In this document: piece by piece, positions 10,574-19,116 of the stretch
How the letters are laid out: every line of letters begins with the position of its first letter
Numbering within the stretch: the stretch's first letter is position 1
DNA from: Rhizobium phaseoli
GTDB taxonomy: Bacteria > Pseudomonadota > Alphaproteobacteria > Rhizobiales > Rhizobiaceae
Reading direction: 5' to 3'
Assembly: GCF_003985125.1 (NCBI RefSeq)
Contig: NZ_ML133566.1
Span: forward strand, 310,001-374,000
Length of the DNA stretch: 64,000 bases
The notes under the pieces: generated by a model
Told to the model about the DNA's origin: nothing
Databases searched by the model: none
The model's input: only the letters and a program-made list of their open reading frames with translations
Made by a program: the position numbers and the translations under genes

Positions 10574-12157
10574 ATGGCCGAAAGTCTCGCCGAGGCGGTC
10601 TCCCGCCGCCGCACATTCGCTATTATCGCCCACCCGGACGCGGGCAAGACGACGCTCACCGAAAAGCTGCTGCTGTTCGGCGGCGCCATTCAGCTGGCCG
10701 GTGAAGTCAAGGCGAAGAAGGACCGCATGCAGACGCGCTCCGACTGGATGAAGATCGAGCGCGAGCGCGGCATCTCCGTCGTCACCTCGGTGATGACCTT
10801 CGAATATAACGACAATGTCTTCAACATCCTCGACACGCCCGGTCACGAGGACTTTGCCGACGACACCTATCGCACGCTAACCGCCGTCGACGCCGCCGTC
10901 ATGGTCATCGACGCCGCCAAGGGCATCGAGCCGCGCACGCTGAAGCTCTTCGAAGTCTGCCGCATGCGCGATATCCCGATCATTACCTTCATCAACAAGA
11001 TGGACCGCGAAAGCCGCGATCCCTTCGAGATCCTCGACGAGGTGGAAGAGAAGCTGGCGCTGGATACGGCGCCGATCACCTGGCCGATCGGCCGCTCCAA
11101 GACCTTCTGCGGCTCCTATCACCTGGCCAACAGCACCGCCCGCGGCTCCGACACCGAAGTCGAGACCACGCCGGTCAATGGCCCGCAGGCCGTTGCCGGC
11201 AGGCTGCCGGAAAACGAACGTCAGGCCTTCATCGACGAGACGGAGCTGGCGATCGAGGCCTGCCGGCCCTTCGACCGCGACTCGTTCCTGGAGGGCCATA
11301 TGACGCCGGTCTTCTTCGGCTCGGCGCTGCGCAATTTCGGCGTTCGCGACCTCATCAATGCGCTCGGCGAATTCGCCCCGCCGCCGCGTGACCAGGTCGC
11401 CGATACCAGGACGGTGCACGCGACCGACGACAAGATGACGGCCTTCGTCTTCAAGATCCAGGCCAACATGGATCCCAACCACCGCGACCGTATCGCCTTT
11501 GCCCGCATCTGCTCCGGCAAGCTCGAACGCGGCATGAAGGCGAGGCTCGCCCGCACCGGCAAGCAGCTCGGCCTGACGGCGCCGCAATTCTTCTTCGCCT
11601 CGCAGCGCCAGCTGGCCGACACCGCCTATGCCGGTGATGTCGTCGGCATTCCCAATCACGGGACGCTGCGCATCGGCGATACGCTGACCGAAGGTGAATC
11701 GCTGGTCTTCCAGGGCGTGCCGAATTTCTCGCCCGAGATCCTGCGCCGCGTGCGCCTCGAAGATGCGATGAAGGCGAAAAAGCTCAAGGAAGCCCTGCAG
11801 CAGATGGCCGAGGAAGGCGTCGTCCAGCTGTTCTCGCCGGAAGACGGCTCGCCGGCAATCGTCGGCGTCGTCGGCGCCCTGCAGCTCGACGTCCTGAAGG
11901 AGCGCCTGATGGCCGAATACGGCCTGCCGGTCTCCTTCGAAATGTCGCGTTTCTCCGTCTGCCGCTGGATCTCCGCCGATCAATCGGCCGATCTCGACAA
12001 ATTTCTCACCGTCAAACGCGGCGATATCGCCCGCGATCTCGACGGCGATCCCGTCTTCCTCGCCCAGGACGCCTTCTCGCTGCGTTACGAGGCGGAGCGT
12101 TATCCGGCAATCAAGATGGTCGCCATCAAGGAATATCACGCCGCCAAGGCGGCGTGA
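10574..12157 (+). CDS. prfC: Peptide chain release factor 3
   Basis: A translational GTPase that removes RF1/RF2 from the ribosome after termination. In 527 aa it shows the G1 loop HPDAGKTTLTEKLL at about residue 20, the G2 region RGISVVTS, G3 DTPGHEDF, and G4 NKMD near residue 142, followed by domains II and III. Length is exactly of the family. Start ATG at 10574. It stands alone and is followed by an inverted repeat element. Confidence 0.97.
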   Translation: MAESLAEAVSRRRTFAIIAHPDAGKTTLTEKLLLFGGAIQLAGEVKAKKDRMQTRSDWMKIERERGISVVTSVMTFEYNDNVFNILDTPGHEDFADDTYRTLTAVDAAVMVIDAAKGIEPRTLKLFEVCRMRDIPIITFINKMDRESRDPFEILDEVEEKLALDTAPITWPIGRSKTFCGSYHLANSTARGSDTEVETTPVNGPQAVAGRLPENERQAFIDETELAIEACRPFDRDSFLEGHMTPVFFGSALRNFGVRDLINALGEFAPPPRDQVADTRTVHATDDKMTAFVFKIQANMDPNHRDRIAFARICSGKLERGMKARLARTGKQLGLTAPQFFFASQRQLADTAYAGDVVGIPNHGTLRIGDTLTEGESLVFQGVPNFSPEILRRVRLEDAMKAKKLKEALQQMAEEGVVQLFSPEDGSPAIVGVVGALQLDVLKERLMAEYGLPVSFEMSRFSVCRWISADQSADLDKFLTVKRGDIARDLDGDPVFLAQDAFSLRYEAERYPAIKMVAIKEYHAAKAA

Positions 12158-12187
12158 TTCCGGGGCAATGGTTGGCGCGCCCTCTCT

Positions 12188-12339
12188 CCAGCCTCGTCCT
12201 GAGGCGCGTAGGCCAAAGGTCGGAGCCTCGAAGGAGGGGGCTGGCCACCGGTCTCGGCAAATGCAGATGCTGAGCGGTATTCAGCCACCCGCCCCCGTCC
12301 ATCGAGGCCCCTTGCGGGGCACCTCAGGATGAGGGCTGG
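12188..12339. repeat. Intergenic inverted-repeat element
   Basis: Two imperfect arms, 12188-12241 and 12291-12339, are reverse complements. Matching blocks are ccagcc-tc-tcctgagg, the GGCCTCGA-GGA core, and a terminal run of G/C. The arms enclose about 50 bp. This resembles rhizobial RIME-like mosaic palindromes and is distinct from the other two repeat types of the window. Located between convergent prfC and the GFA gene. Confidence 0.7.
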
Positions 12340-12377
12340 TCGTTGTGCGTGCCACCTGAAGTAAGCCTACCGGCCTG

Positions 12378-12785
12378 CTAATCCTCTCGATCGAACCGCG
12401 GCAGCGGTTCGATATTGTCCACCCAAGGCAAGGCCGACCGGCACCATATCTGTTTCCTCGGCGTCAGGTCGCGCCGCTGGTCGATGCTGCCGAGACGGAT
12501 GCCGATCGCGCCTCCTTTACCATCGGTGCGGTAGAGCGGCGATCCGCACGTCGGGCAGAAGAACTGCCGGCTGAGACCGCCGCTGTCGCCATATTTGCTG
12601 TAGCCGCGCGGTTCGCCTGAAATCAGCGTGAAGCTGTCCGGCCGCGCCGGCGCGGTGACGCGATAGGCGGAGCCCGTCAGCCGCTGGCAATCGGTGCAAT
12701 GGCAGATCGAAACCCGCTCCGGATCGATCTCCGCCCGATAGCGGATCGCCCGGCAATGGCATCCTCCTGATATTTGCATCGGCAT
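12378..12785 (-). CDS. GFA family (Mss4-like) zinc-binding protein
   Basis: A 135-aa protein with the Cys pattern of glutathione-dependent formaldehyde-activating-type proteins: CHCRAIRY near the N-terminus, CHCTDCQ about 20 residues on, and CPTCGSPLY in the middle, ligands for structural and putative catalytic zinc. Most members have no proven GSH-formaldehyde activity. ATG at 12785 is chosen; a TTG at 12791 would overlap the preceding peptidase gene's stop. Possibly co-transcribed with that gene (2-nt gap). Confidence 0.88.
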   Translation of the reverse strand: MPMQISGGCHCRAIRYRAEIDPERVSICHCTDCQRLTGSAYRVTAPARPDSFTLISGEPRGYSKYGDSGGLSRQFFCPTCGSPLYRTDGKGGAIGIRLGSIDQRRDLTPRKQIWCRSALPWVDNIEPLPRFDRED

Positions 12786-12787
12786 CC

Positions 12788-14317
12788 TCAATCTGCCGGC
12801 GGGGAAGCCGGGCGCGTGGTATAGAAGGCCTTGGCATCCGCCGTGAAGGCGGCCCGCTGATCGGCATGGGTGTAGAACATATGGCCGCCGCGATAGAGTT
12901 TCAGCCCGACGCGGCCGCCGGCGAGCGAGGGCGGCAGGTGGTCAACCACGTAGCGGCTGACCCCGTAAGGCGTCACCAGATCGCTGTAGCCATGCGCGAT
13001 CAGCAGGTGGAAGGCCGAGTTCGAGGCGAGCAACTGCCTGAGGTCATCGGAGGCGCTCGCCTGGGCGCGTGATCCGCCGCGCCCGCCGCCCCATTCCCAG
13101 CGCCGGCTGATATCGCTGTCGAGCAGCGAATAGGTCATTTCGGTCCTGAAGCCGAGCATATTGCGGGCATAATCGGTGAAGGCGCCGCCATAGGCGCGGG
13201 TGAAGCCGTCAAGAATGGCGTCGTCGCCGCGGTCGTAATCCGATTCCGGATAGGGATCGGGTGCGGCAAAGGAAGCGTCGTAGGGGCTCATCACCGCGCC
13301 GCTGCCCCCGTCTGAATGTTTGACGAAGGAATTGCCGAGGAAGCCGCGATTGCGCGCGACGATATCCTCAGGAATACCCGTCAGTCCGGCGATCCTGCCA
13401 TAGAAGGCGGCGGCGCTGGCGCCCGTCGGCGGCGGACCGGCGAGCGTCGTCAGATAGTCGCCGAGCGCGAAGGTCTCGGCCTCGCGCTGTTTCTGTTCGT
13501 CGAAGGTGTTGTGTCGGTCGAGTTCGGCCGCCGCCAGCGACGGCAGCTCGAGTGCCGCGCCGAGTGCAAACTGGTCGGCGTTGAACATCAACTGTCCCTC
13601 CAGCAAGGGCGATAGCATCACCGCACCGGCGATGACGATGCCCTGGCTTTCCTGCAGCACGGAGGCGACCTTGGCGGCGCGGAAACCGCCATAGCTTTCG
13701 CCGAGCAGATATTTCGGCGAATTGGAACGGTTGTTGTGCGCGACATAGAGCGCGATCGCCTTGGCGATGCTCTGGGCGTCGGAGCTGACGTTGTAATAAT
13801 TGGAGGCGTCGTCGGCCTTGACCGTCCGGCTCCAGCCGGTGCCGATCGGATCGATCAGTACGAGATCGGTGAAATCGAGCCAGCTGTGGGCGTTGTCGAC
13901 GAGCTTGGCATTGGCGCCGTCGCGGCCCTGAGGCCCGAAGTCGAGCACTTTGGGCCCGACCAGCCCGAGATGCAGGAAGGCGGACGCTGCCCCCGGTCCG
14001 CCATTGAAGGCAAAGGTCAGCGGCCGGTCGGCCCCCGCGTCATTCGCAACGTAGGCGGTGTAGAAGATCGCGCCGGTCTGGGCGCCGTCCCGGTCGAAGA
14101 GATCGAGCGTGCCGGCGGTCGCGGTATAGGCGATCTTCCGGCCGCCGATCGTCAACTCGTGCTCGGTGACGGAATCGGCCGGCAGCAGCTTCAGCACGCC
14201 GTCGCGCGCGCCGCTTTCGACATTGGCTCTGGATTGGGCGCTTTCCTGTGCCGGGGACAGGGCGGGGGCCAGCGACGCCGCAAGCGCGGCCAGCAGAAAC
14301 AGGAATCGTCGGCGCAT
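12788..14317 (-). CDS. Secreted S10-like serine carboxypeptidase
   Basis: A 509-aa alpha/beta-hydrolase of the serine carboxypeptidase (S10) type. An N-terminal signal peptide is visible (MRRR, a long Leu/Ala stretch, then SPAQ), so it is exported. The nucleophile motif is GESYGG in LLGESYGGFRAAK. The catalytic Asp is in HGYSDLVTPY and the His in GGHMFYTH near the C-terminus. ATG at 14317 follows an excellent GGAGGAGA; a longer open frame to 14362 is not needed. Likely a periplasmic peptidase or acyl hydrolase; substrate unknown. Confidence 0.87.
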   Translation of the reverse strand: MRRRFLFLLAALAASLAPALSPAQESAQSRANVESGARDGVLKLLPADSVTEHELTIGGRKIAYTATAGTLDLFDRDGAQTGAIFYTAYVANDAGADRPLTFAFNGGPGAASAFLHLGLVGPKVLDFGPQGRDGANAKLVDNAHSWLDFTDLVLIDPIGTGWSRTVKADDASNYYNVSSDAQSIAKAIALYVAHNNRSNSPKYLLGESYGGFRAAKVASVLQESQGIVIAGAVMLSPLLEGQLMFNADQFALGAALELPSLAAAELDRHNTFDEQKQREAETFALGDYLTTLAGPPPTGASAAAFYGRIAGLTGIPEDIVARNRGFLGNSFVKHSDGGSGAVMSPYDASFAAPDPYPESDYDRGDDAILDGFTRAYGGAFTDYARNMLGFRTEMTYSLLDSDISRRWEWGGGRGGSRAQASASDDLRQLLASNSAFHLLIAHGYSDLVTPYGVSRYVVDHLPPSLAGGRVGLKLYRGGHMFYTHADQRAAFTADAKAFYTTRPASPPAD

Positions 14318-14429
14318 TCTCTCCTCCGGCAGTGCGGCACGCTGGTTGAGATAGCGTAGCATCCGCGGCTGGCGACCGGCATCAAGAGATGGTGATGGGC
14401 CGGTGAGCTACCAATCGTGCAGGCTGGGC

Positions 14430-15722
14430 TCAGCCGGTCTTCGCGACCGCACGGACATTGACGTCAACCGAACGGCCGGCCTTCCAGCCGTTGATCGCGG
14501 CGCCGAGCCCGAGCGCGACGAAGAGAAGCGCGCACCAGGAAAAGCTGCCGGTCCAGCCGCGGATGAGGCCGACGATGAGCGGGCCGATGGCCGCAAGCAG
14601 GTAGCCGACGCATTGCGCCATGCCGGAAAGATGGGCGGCGACATCGGGATCGCGCGAGCGCAGCACGATCGTCGTCATCGCCGCTGCGATCAGCCCGCCC
14701 TGGCCGATACCCTGCAGCAAAGCCCAGAGCCAGACCGTCGACAGCGGCGCGAAGAGCAGGCCGAGCAGGGCGGTGACGGCGACGCCGCAGAGGCTGGCAT
14801 TGATCAGCCGCTGGTCTTTGCCGCGCACGGCGATATGCGGCACGATGAGACAAGATGCGGCCTGCACCATCACCGAGAGCGAAACGATCGCCCCGGCGGT
14901 GACGCCGTCGAGTCCGCGTTCGCGCAGGATCGGAACCAGCCAGCCGAACACGCAATAGGCAAGCGCCGATTGCAGCCCCATGAACAGTGTCACCTGCCAG
15001 GCAAGCCGGTCTCGCCAGAGGCCTTTGACATGGAATCCGTTTCGCCTTGCCTGGCCGTTGCTGCGCAGCACCTGTGGCAGCCAGATCAGGCCGACGGCGA
15101 GCGCCGGCAGTGCCCAGATGGCGAGCGCACCGGCAAGCGAGCCGCCGAGAGCGTGCTCGACCGGCAGCGTCAGCCCGGCGGCACTTGCCGCACCTGCGCA
15201 GAGCGCCATCGTGTAGAAGCCGGTCATCAGGGCGGTGCGCGTGGCGAAATCCCGTTTGACCAGTCCCGGCAGCAGTACGTTGCCGATGGCGATGCAGGCG
15301 CCGGCGAGCGCCGTGCCGATGAAGAGCAGCGGCACGGAGGAAAGCCCGCGCAATGCAGTGCCAAGGGCCAGGAGCAGGACGACGCCGAGCAGCGTACGCT
15401 CCGAACCGAAGCGCTGGGCAAGGCGCGGCGCCAGCGGCGAGAAGGCCCCGAGGCAGACGACCGGCAGCGTCGTCAGCAGGCTGGCGCCGAGTGCCGTCAG
15501 GCCAAGTTCCGAGCGGATTTCGGGCAGCAGTGCCGAGGCGCTTGAGAAGACCGGGCGCAGGTTGAAGGCGATCAGCACGAGGCTCGCCCCGAGCAGGACA
15601 CGATCCGCGGCGCCGCGGATCGGTGTCGTCTGCGGCGGCGGCCGGCGGCCGGCCTCGGCGTCGATCAGCAGTTCGTCGGCCGGGTCGAGCGTGGCTGTGA
15701 GATCGTTAGAAGGTGCGCTCAT
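14430..15722 (-). CDS. MFS transporter (CynX/NimT type)
   Basis: A 430-aa inner-membrane protein with about twelve hydrophobic segments. The first ends in the family-typical FNLRPVFSSASALLPEI, and LAPRLAQRFGSERTL follows in the first cytoplasmic loop. A polar N-terminal tail of about 40 residues precedes the first segment. The start overlaps the stop of the FadR-type regulator by 4 nt, so the two form an operon in which the regulator is read first. Related proteins export or import small organic anions, cyanate or nitroimidazoles; substrate unknown. Confidence 0.87.
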   Translation of the reverse strand: MSAPSNDLTATLDPADELLIDAEAGRRPPPQTTPIRGAADRVLLGASLVLIAFNLRPVFSSASALLPEIRSELGLTALGASLLTTLPVVCLGAFSPLAPRLAQRFGSERTLLGVVLLLALGTALRGLSSVPLLFIGTALAGACIAIGNVLLPGLVKRDFATRTALMTGFYTMALCAGAASAAGLTLPVEHALGGSLAGALAIWALPALAVGLIWLPQVLRSNGQARRNGFHVKGLWRDRLAWQVTLFMGLQSALAYCVFGWLVPILRERGLDGVTAGAIVSLSVMVQAASCLIVPHIAVRGKDQRLINASLCGVAVTALLGLLFAPLSTVWLWALLQGIGQGGLIAAAMTTIVLRSRDPDVAAHLSGMAQCVGYLLAAIGPLIVGLIRGWTGSFSWCALLFVALGLGAAINGWKAGRSVDVNVRAVAKTG

Positions 15723-16408
15723 GAAAGGATCATCCGCTCGAGGGCGGCGAGAACCGGGGCCATGAAGCGGCGCACCGCAGCATCCGCCTGATCGGGATTG
15801 CCGGTTTCGATCGCGTCGACGATATCGGCATGCGCCTGCATATCCGGTTCGGGAATATCTTGCCCCAGCGTCGCCGCGATCGTCTCGGCGATCGAGGCGG
15901 AGAAGAAATCATAGATCTCGACCATCGCCCGGTTGCCCGACGCGGCGATGACCGCCTTGTGGAAGGCGAGGTCGCGCTCGATGAAGCCGGCCTTGTCGCC
16001 GCCGTCATAGGTGCCGCGCTCGGAAAGCAGCCGGCGAAGCTCCGTCAGCGTCTCCGGCGTCTTGCGGATCGCCGTCAGCCGGGCGGCCTCGACGTCGAGC
16101 GCCAGGCGCGCCTCGAACTGGTCGCGCAGGCTGGCGCGCCGCGCCATTGTCAGCGGCCGGCCGGCATCGCTGGTCGAGCGGACATAGGTGCCCGAACCCT
16201 GCCGCGTTTCGAGATAGCCCTGCGAGACGAGGACGCGTACCGCTTCACGCACCGTGCCGCGGCTGACGGAGAGCATGGCCGAAAGCGCGGCTTCATTCGG
16301 CAATTTATCGCCGACCGCCCAGCGTTTGCCGAGGATGTCGCTGCGGATCGCCTCGATCGCCTCCTCGGCGAGATTTGTCCTGCTGATCGCACGCATGTCG
16401 CTACTCAT
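15719..16408 (-). CDS. FadR/GntR family transcriptional regulator with FCD domain
   Basis: A 229-aa repressor-type protein. The winged helix occupies the first 70 residues (AIRSDILGKRWAVGDKLPNEAALSAMLSVSRGTVREA, the classical GntR sequence), followed by an all-helical FCD ligand domain with the FHKAVIAASGN helix that carries a metal/ligand His. It precedes and overlaps the MFS gene. A 37-bp perfect palindrome covers its start codon and has the GTCATC-GATGAC core typical of FadR-type operators, implying autoregulation of the pair. Confidence 0.92.
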   Translation of the reverse strand: MSSDMRAISRTNLAEEAIEAIRSDILGKRWAVGDKLPNEAALSAMLSVSRGTVREAVRVLVSQGYLETRQGSGTYVRSTSDAGRPLTMARRASLRDQFEARLALDVEAARLTAIRKTPETLTELRRLLSERGTYDGGDKAGFIERDLAFHKAVIAASGNRAMVEIYDFFSASIAETIAATLGQDIPEPDMQAHADIVDAIETGNPDQADAAVRRFMAPVLAALERMILS

Positions 16409-16436
16409 AAAGTCATCGGATGACTTTATGAGTAGC
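16400..16436. promoter_or_regulatory. 37-bp palindromic operator over the FadR-type regulator start
   Basis: Eighteen-bp arms (gctactcataaagtcatc and its exact reverse complement) surround a single central base at 16418. The core gtcatc-g-gatgac fits the FadR/VanR-type operator pattern. The regulator's ATG lies in the left arm, so a bound repressor would block initiation. Confidence 0.75.
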
Positions 16437-16473
16437 TGACTTTGTCCCGTTCGTCAAAGCAAAATCCGGGCAT

Positions 16474-16500
16474 AAAAAAGGGCCGCCTCAGCGACCCTTT
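16474..16500 (-). terminator. Intrinsic terminator on the minus strand
   Basis: Read on the minus strand, GGGTCGC and GCGGCCC pair (one G-U) around TGAG, extended by AAA/TTT and followed by six T. It would end a transcript coming from about 16670, i.e. the small ORF at 16559-16630. Confidence 0.75.
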
Positions 16501-16558
16501 CCATGAGTTTGGCCTCGAACTGGCCTGGACTGTCGAAGCAGCCCCAGGAAGGCGGGTC

Positions 16559-16630
16559 TTAGAGCGAGGGCTGCCTCGCTTTCATCACCACTTCCATGCC
16601 CGTTACGAGGTCCGAAATCTCATTAGACAT
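16559..16630 (-). CDS. Putative 23-aa microprotein (or the gene of a small RNA)
   Basis: ATG at 16630 starts a 23-codon frame beginning MSNEISDLVTGM and ending in RQPSL. Upstream is GGAAGGTGAT at ideal Shine-Dalgarno distance. A strong intrinsic terminator lies about 60 nt after the stop. A weak promoter (TTGCAT, 16-bp gap, TACCTT on the minus strand) can be drawn about 40-70 nt upstream. Together these look like an independent short transcription unit of roughly 200 nt. No family recognised. It may be a small protein, a leader peptide, or a regulatory RNA with an accidental frame. The remaining gap, 16690-16901, holds nothing I can identify. Confidence 0.45.
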   Translation of the reverse strand: MSNEISDLVTGMEVVMKARQPSL

Positions 16631-16901
16631 TGGATCACCTTCCTTTCGTTCTGTTGCTGATAGATCGAAGGTAGGCCGATTCTACTCGGATGCAAGAAGA
16701 AATTGCTTCGATGGGCCGCTGTCGGGGCCGTTTGCTGTTCACAAAAGAACACAGAGCTTCGCTGAATTTGAAGGCGCCGGGCGCCACGAAACCGTCATCT
16801 TGCGCTTGCAAACCGGCCGGGCGTTAAGCTGTTATTAGCCTTGACGTTCGACAATTTCAGCATTCCCGCCGAAGCGGCGGCGGGTCCCCGGAGCAAAAGC
16901 C

Positions 16902-17714
16902 ATGTGTCGCTGGGCAGCCTATCGCGGAAACCCTCTCTATCTCGAGGAGCTGGTATCCTCGCCCGCCCATTCGCTGATCGAGCAGTCCCATTGCGCCACC
17001 CGCGCCAAGACAGCGACCAACGGCGACGGCTTCGGTATTGCCTGGTATGGCGACAGACCGGAGCCCGGTCGCTACCGCGATATCCTGCCGGCCTGGTCGG
17101 ACTGCAATCTGAAGAGCCTGGCGCGGCAGATCCGCTCGCCGCTCTTCCTCGCCCATGTCCGCGCCGCGACCGGCGGCGGTACGCGCCGCGACAACTGCCA
17201 CCCCTTCACCCACGACACCTGGTCCTTCATGCATAATGGCCAGATATCCGGCTTCGAGCGCCTGCGCCGGCCGATGGAGGCGATGCTCGACGACGAGCTG
17301 TTCAATGCCCGCAGCGGCACGACCGATTCCGAACTGATGTTCCTGCTGGCGTTGCAATTTGGCCTGCGTGAGGCGCCGGTCGCCGCGATGGCTGCTATGG
17401 TCGGCTTCGTCGAAGACCTGGCCGAGAATATCATCGGTTCGATCCTGCTGCGCTTTACTGCCGCCTTCTCCGACGGCAATACGCTCTATGCGATCCGCTA
17501 TGCCACGGATCGCAAGGCCCCGACGCTTTATGCCTCGCCGGTCGGCGCCGGCTATTGCCTCGTCTCCGAACCGTTGAACGACGATGTCGACGCCTGGGCG
17601 GAAATTCCCGATGGCAGCGCCGTCACCGTCGGCAAAAACGGTATCGACGTCGCCGATTTCCGGCCGGAAAATCGAAGCGTCGCCAAGCTGCAGCCTTTGG
17701 CCGCCTCCGTATAA
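16902..17714 (+). CDS. Class II glutamine amidotransferase (YafJ/EgtC superfamily)
   Basis: A 270-aa Ntn-hydrolase. The mature nucleophile is Cys2 right after the initiator Met (MCRWAAYRG). Other glutaminase elements are GDGFGIAWYG, HVRAAT and CHPFTHDTWSFMHNGQI. No synthetase domain is attached, as in YafJ and EgtC. EgtC acts in mycobacterial ergothioneine synthesis, but no egtB or egtD is visible here, so that role is not supported. Stands alone; a GAAAATCG/CGATTTTC hairpin follows. Confidence 0.88.
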   Translation: MCRWAAYRGNPLYLEELVSSPAHSLIEQSHCATRAKTATNGDGFGIAWYGDRPEPGRYRDILPAWSDCNLKSLARQIRSPLFLAHVRAATGGGTRRDNCHPFTHDTWSFMHNGQISGFERLRRPMEAMLDDELFNARSGTTDSELMFLLALQFGLREAPVAAMAAMVGFVEDLAENIIGSILLRFTAAFSDGNTLYAIRYATDRKAPTLYASPVGAGYCLVSEPLNDDVDAWAEIPDGSAVTVGKNGIDVADFRPENRSVAKLQPLAASV

Positions 17715-17722
17715 TCTTCGTC

Positions 17723-17742
17723 GAAAATCGAAAGCGATTTTC
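17723..17742. terminator. Hairpin between convergent amidotransferase and coaBC genes
   Basis: Perfect 8-bp stem gaaaatcg/cgattttc with an aaag loop, 9 nt after the amidotransferase stop. AT-rich and symmetrical, it could act in both directions, but there is no long T run. Confidence 0.4.
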
Positions 17743-17782
17743 TAAAGCGTTCGCAATCGTTCAGACTCGCGAGCCATGCCCA

Positions 17783-18991
17783 CTATGCGTGGAAATGCTC
17801 GGCGATCAGCGCCGCCAGCCTTTCGGCAACCTCTTCCTTCGCCAGGTCGGGCCATCGCTCGACGCCGTCGTGCCGGATGAGTCTGACGCTGTTGCGGCTG
17901 CCGCCCATGATGCCGGTCGCCGGAGAAACGTCGTTGGCGACGATCATGTCGGCGCCCTTCCGCTCGAGTTTCGCTCTCGCATTGCTCTCCACGTCCTGCG
18001 TCTCGGCGGCAAAGCCGATCACCAGTTTCGGCCGCATCGTGTGATGGCCGACGGTTTTGAGGATGTCGGGATTTTCCGTCAGCGCCAGCGTCGGAATCGA
18101 TTCGCCCGGATGTTTCTTCAGCTTCTGATCGGCGGCCGAGGCGACGCGCCAGTCCGCCACCGCCGCCACCATCACGGCGATATCGGCCGGCAGCGCCGCC
18201 AGCACGGCATCACGCATTTCCTCCGCCCGCTCGACATGGACGGTGTTGATACCGACGGGGTCGGCGATCGCTACCGGCCCGGAGACAAGCGTCACCTCAG
18301 CCCCGAGCTTGGCAAGCGCTGCGGCGATCGCATGGCCTTGCCGGCCGGAAGAGCGGTTGGCGATGTAGCGCACCGGGTCGATCGGCTCATGCGTCGGTCC
18401 TGAGGTGACGATCGCCTTGCGGCCTTTCAGCGGTTTTTCCCCGTCCTCGAGCATGGTTTCGGCGGCAGCGACGATGTCGAGCGGTTCCGCCATCCGGCCG
18501 AGCCCGGCCTCGTGGCTTTCCGCCATCTCGCCGGCCATCGGTCCGACAAAGCGGATGCCGTCTTCCCGCAGCCTTGCCACATTGCGCCGGGTCGCCGGAT
18601 GCGCCCACATTCTGGGGTTCATCGCCGGAGCCGCAAGCACCGGCCTTGCCGTTGCCAGCAGCACCGTCGAGGCGAGATCGTCGGCAAGGCCGTTCGCCAT
18701 CTTTGCCATCAGGTCGGCGCTGGCGGGCGCAATCAGCACGAGATCGCAGTCGCGCGCCAGCCTGATATGGCCGACATCCTGTTCGTCCTGCCGCGAAAAC
18801 AGATCGGTGAAGACGTGATCCGCGGCCAGCGCACCGACGGCCAGCGGTGTCACGAATTCCTGCGCCCCCTTGGTCATGATGGGACGCACACTTGCGCCAC
18901 GCTCGCGCAGCCGGCGGATCAGATCCAGGCTCTTATACGCGGCGATGCCGCCTGAGATGATGAGGAGGATGCGTTTGCCGCTGAGAGCCAT
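17783..18991 (-). CDS. coaBC: Bifunctional phosphopantothenoylcysteine decarboxylase / phosphopantothenate-cysteine ligase
   Basis: Catalyses two central steps of coenzyme A synthesis: CTP-dependent joining of 4'-phosphopantothenate and cysteine, and FMN-dependent decarboxylation of the product. The N-terminal CoaC half shows the flavoprotein start LLIISGGIAAYKSLDLIRRL, and APAMNPRMW with its catalytic region near residue 120. The CoaB half begins near residue 185 with VTSGPTHEPIDPVRYIANRSSG, with the lysine-rich KLKKHPGE further on. Length (402 aa) is standard. Start ATG at 18991. Confidence 0.96.
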   Translation of the reverse strand: MALSGKRILLIISGGIAAYKSLDLIRRLRERGASVRPIMTKGAQEFVTPLAVGALAADHVFTDLFSRQDEQDVGHIRLARDCDLVLIAPASADLMAKMANGLADDLASTVLLATARPVLAAPAMNPRMWAHPATRRNVARLREDGIRFVGPMAGEMAESHEAGLGRMAEPLDIVAAAETMLEDGEKPLKGRKAIVTSGPTHEPIDPVRYIANRSSGRQGHAIAAALAKLGAEVTLVSGPVAIADPVGINTVHVERAEEMRDAVLAALPADIAVMVAAVADWRVASAADQKLKKHPGESIPTLALTENPDILKTVGHHTMRPKLVIGFAAETQDVESNARAKLERKGADMIVANDVSPATGIMGGSRNSVRLIRHDGVERWPDLAKEEVAERLAALIAEHFHA

Positions 18992-19116
18992 GGCTTTCTA
19001 CCCGTCGCCTTTTTTTGCCCGGCCTCGACCCTAAGCCTTTGGCGCAGAACATGCAATCGCGCGGACGGGCTGGAGAGGGATCCCCAGCCCACCGGCGAAT
19101 ATCATGCCGCGCCGTC

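Noticed and set aside
16902-17714. EgtC of ergothioneine synthesis, which would connect with the predicted degradation genes
   Set aside because: Only the class II amidotransferase fold is shared; no egtB/egtD nearby, and the sequence fits general YafJ-type proteins equally well.
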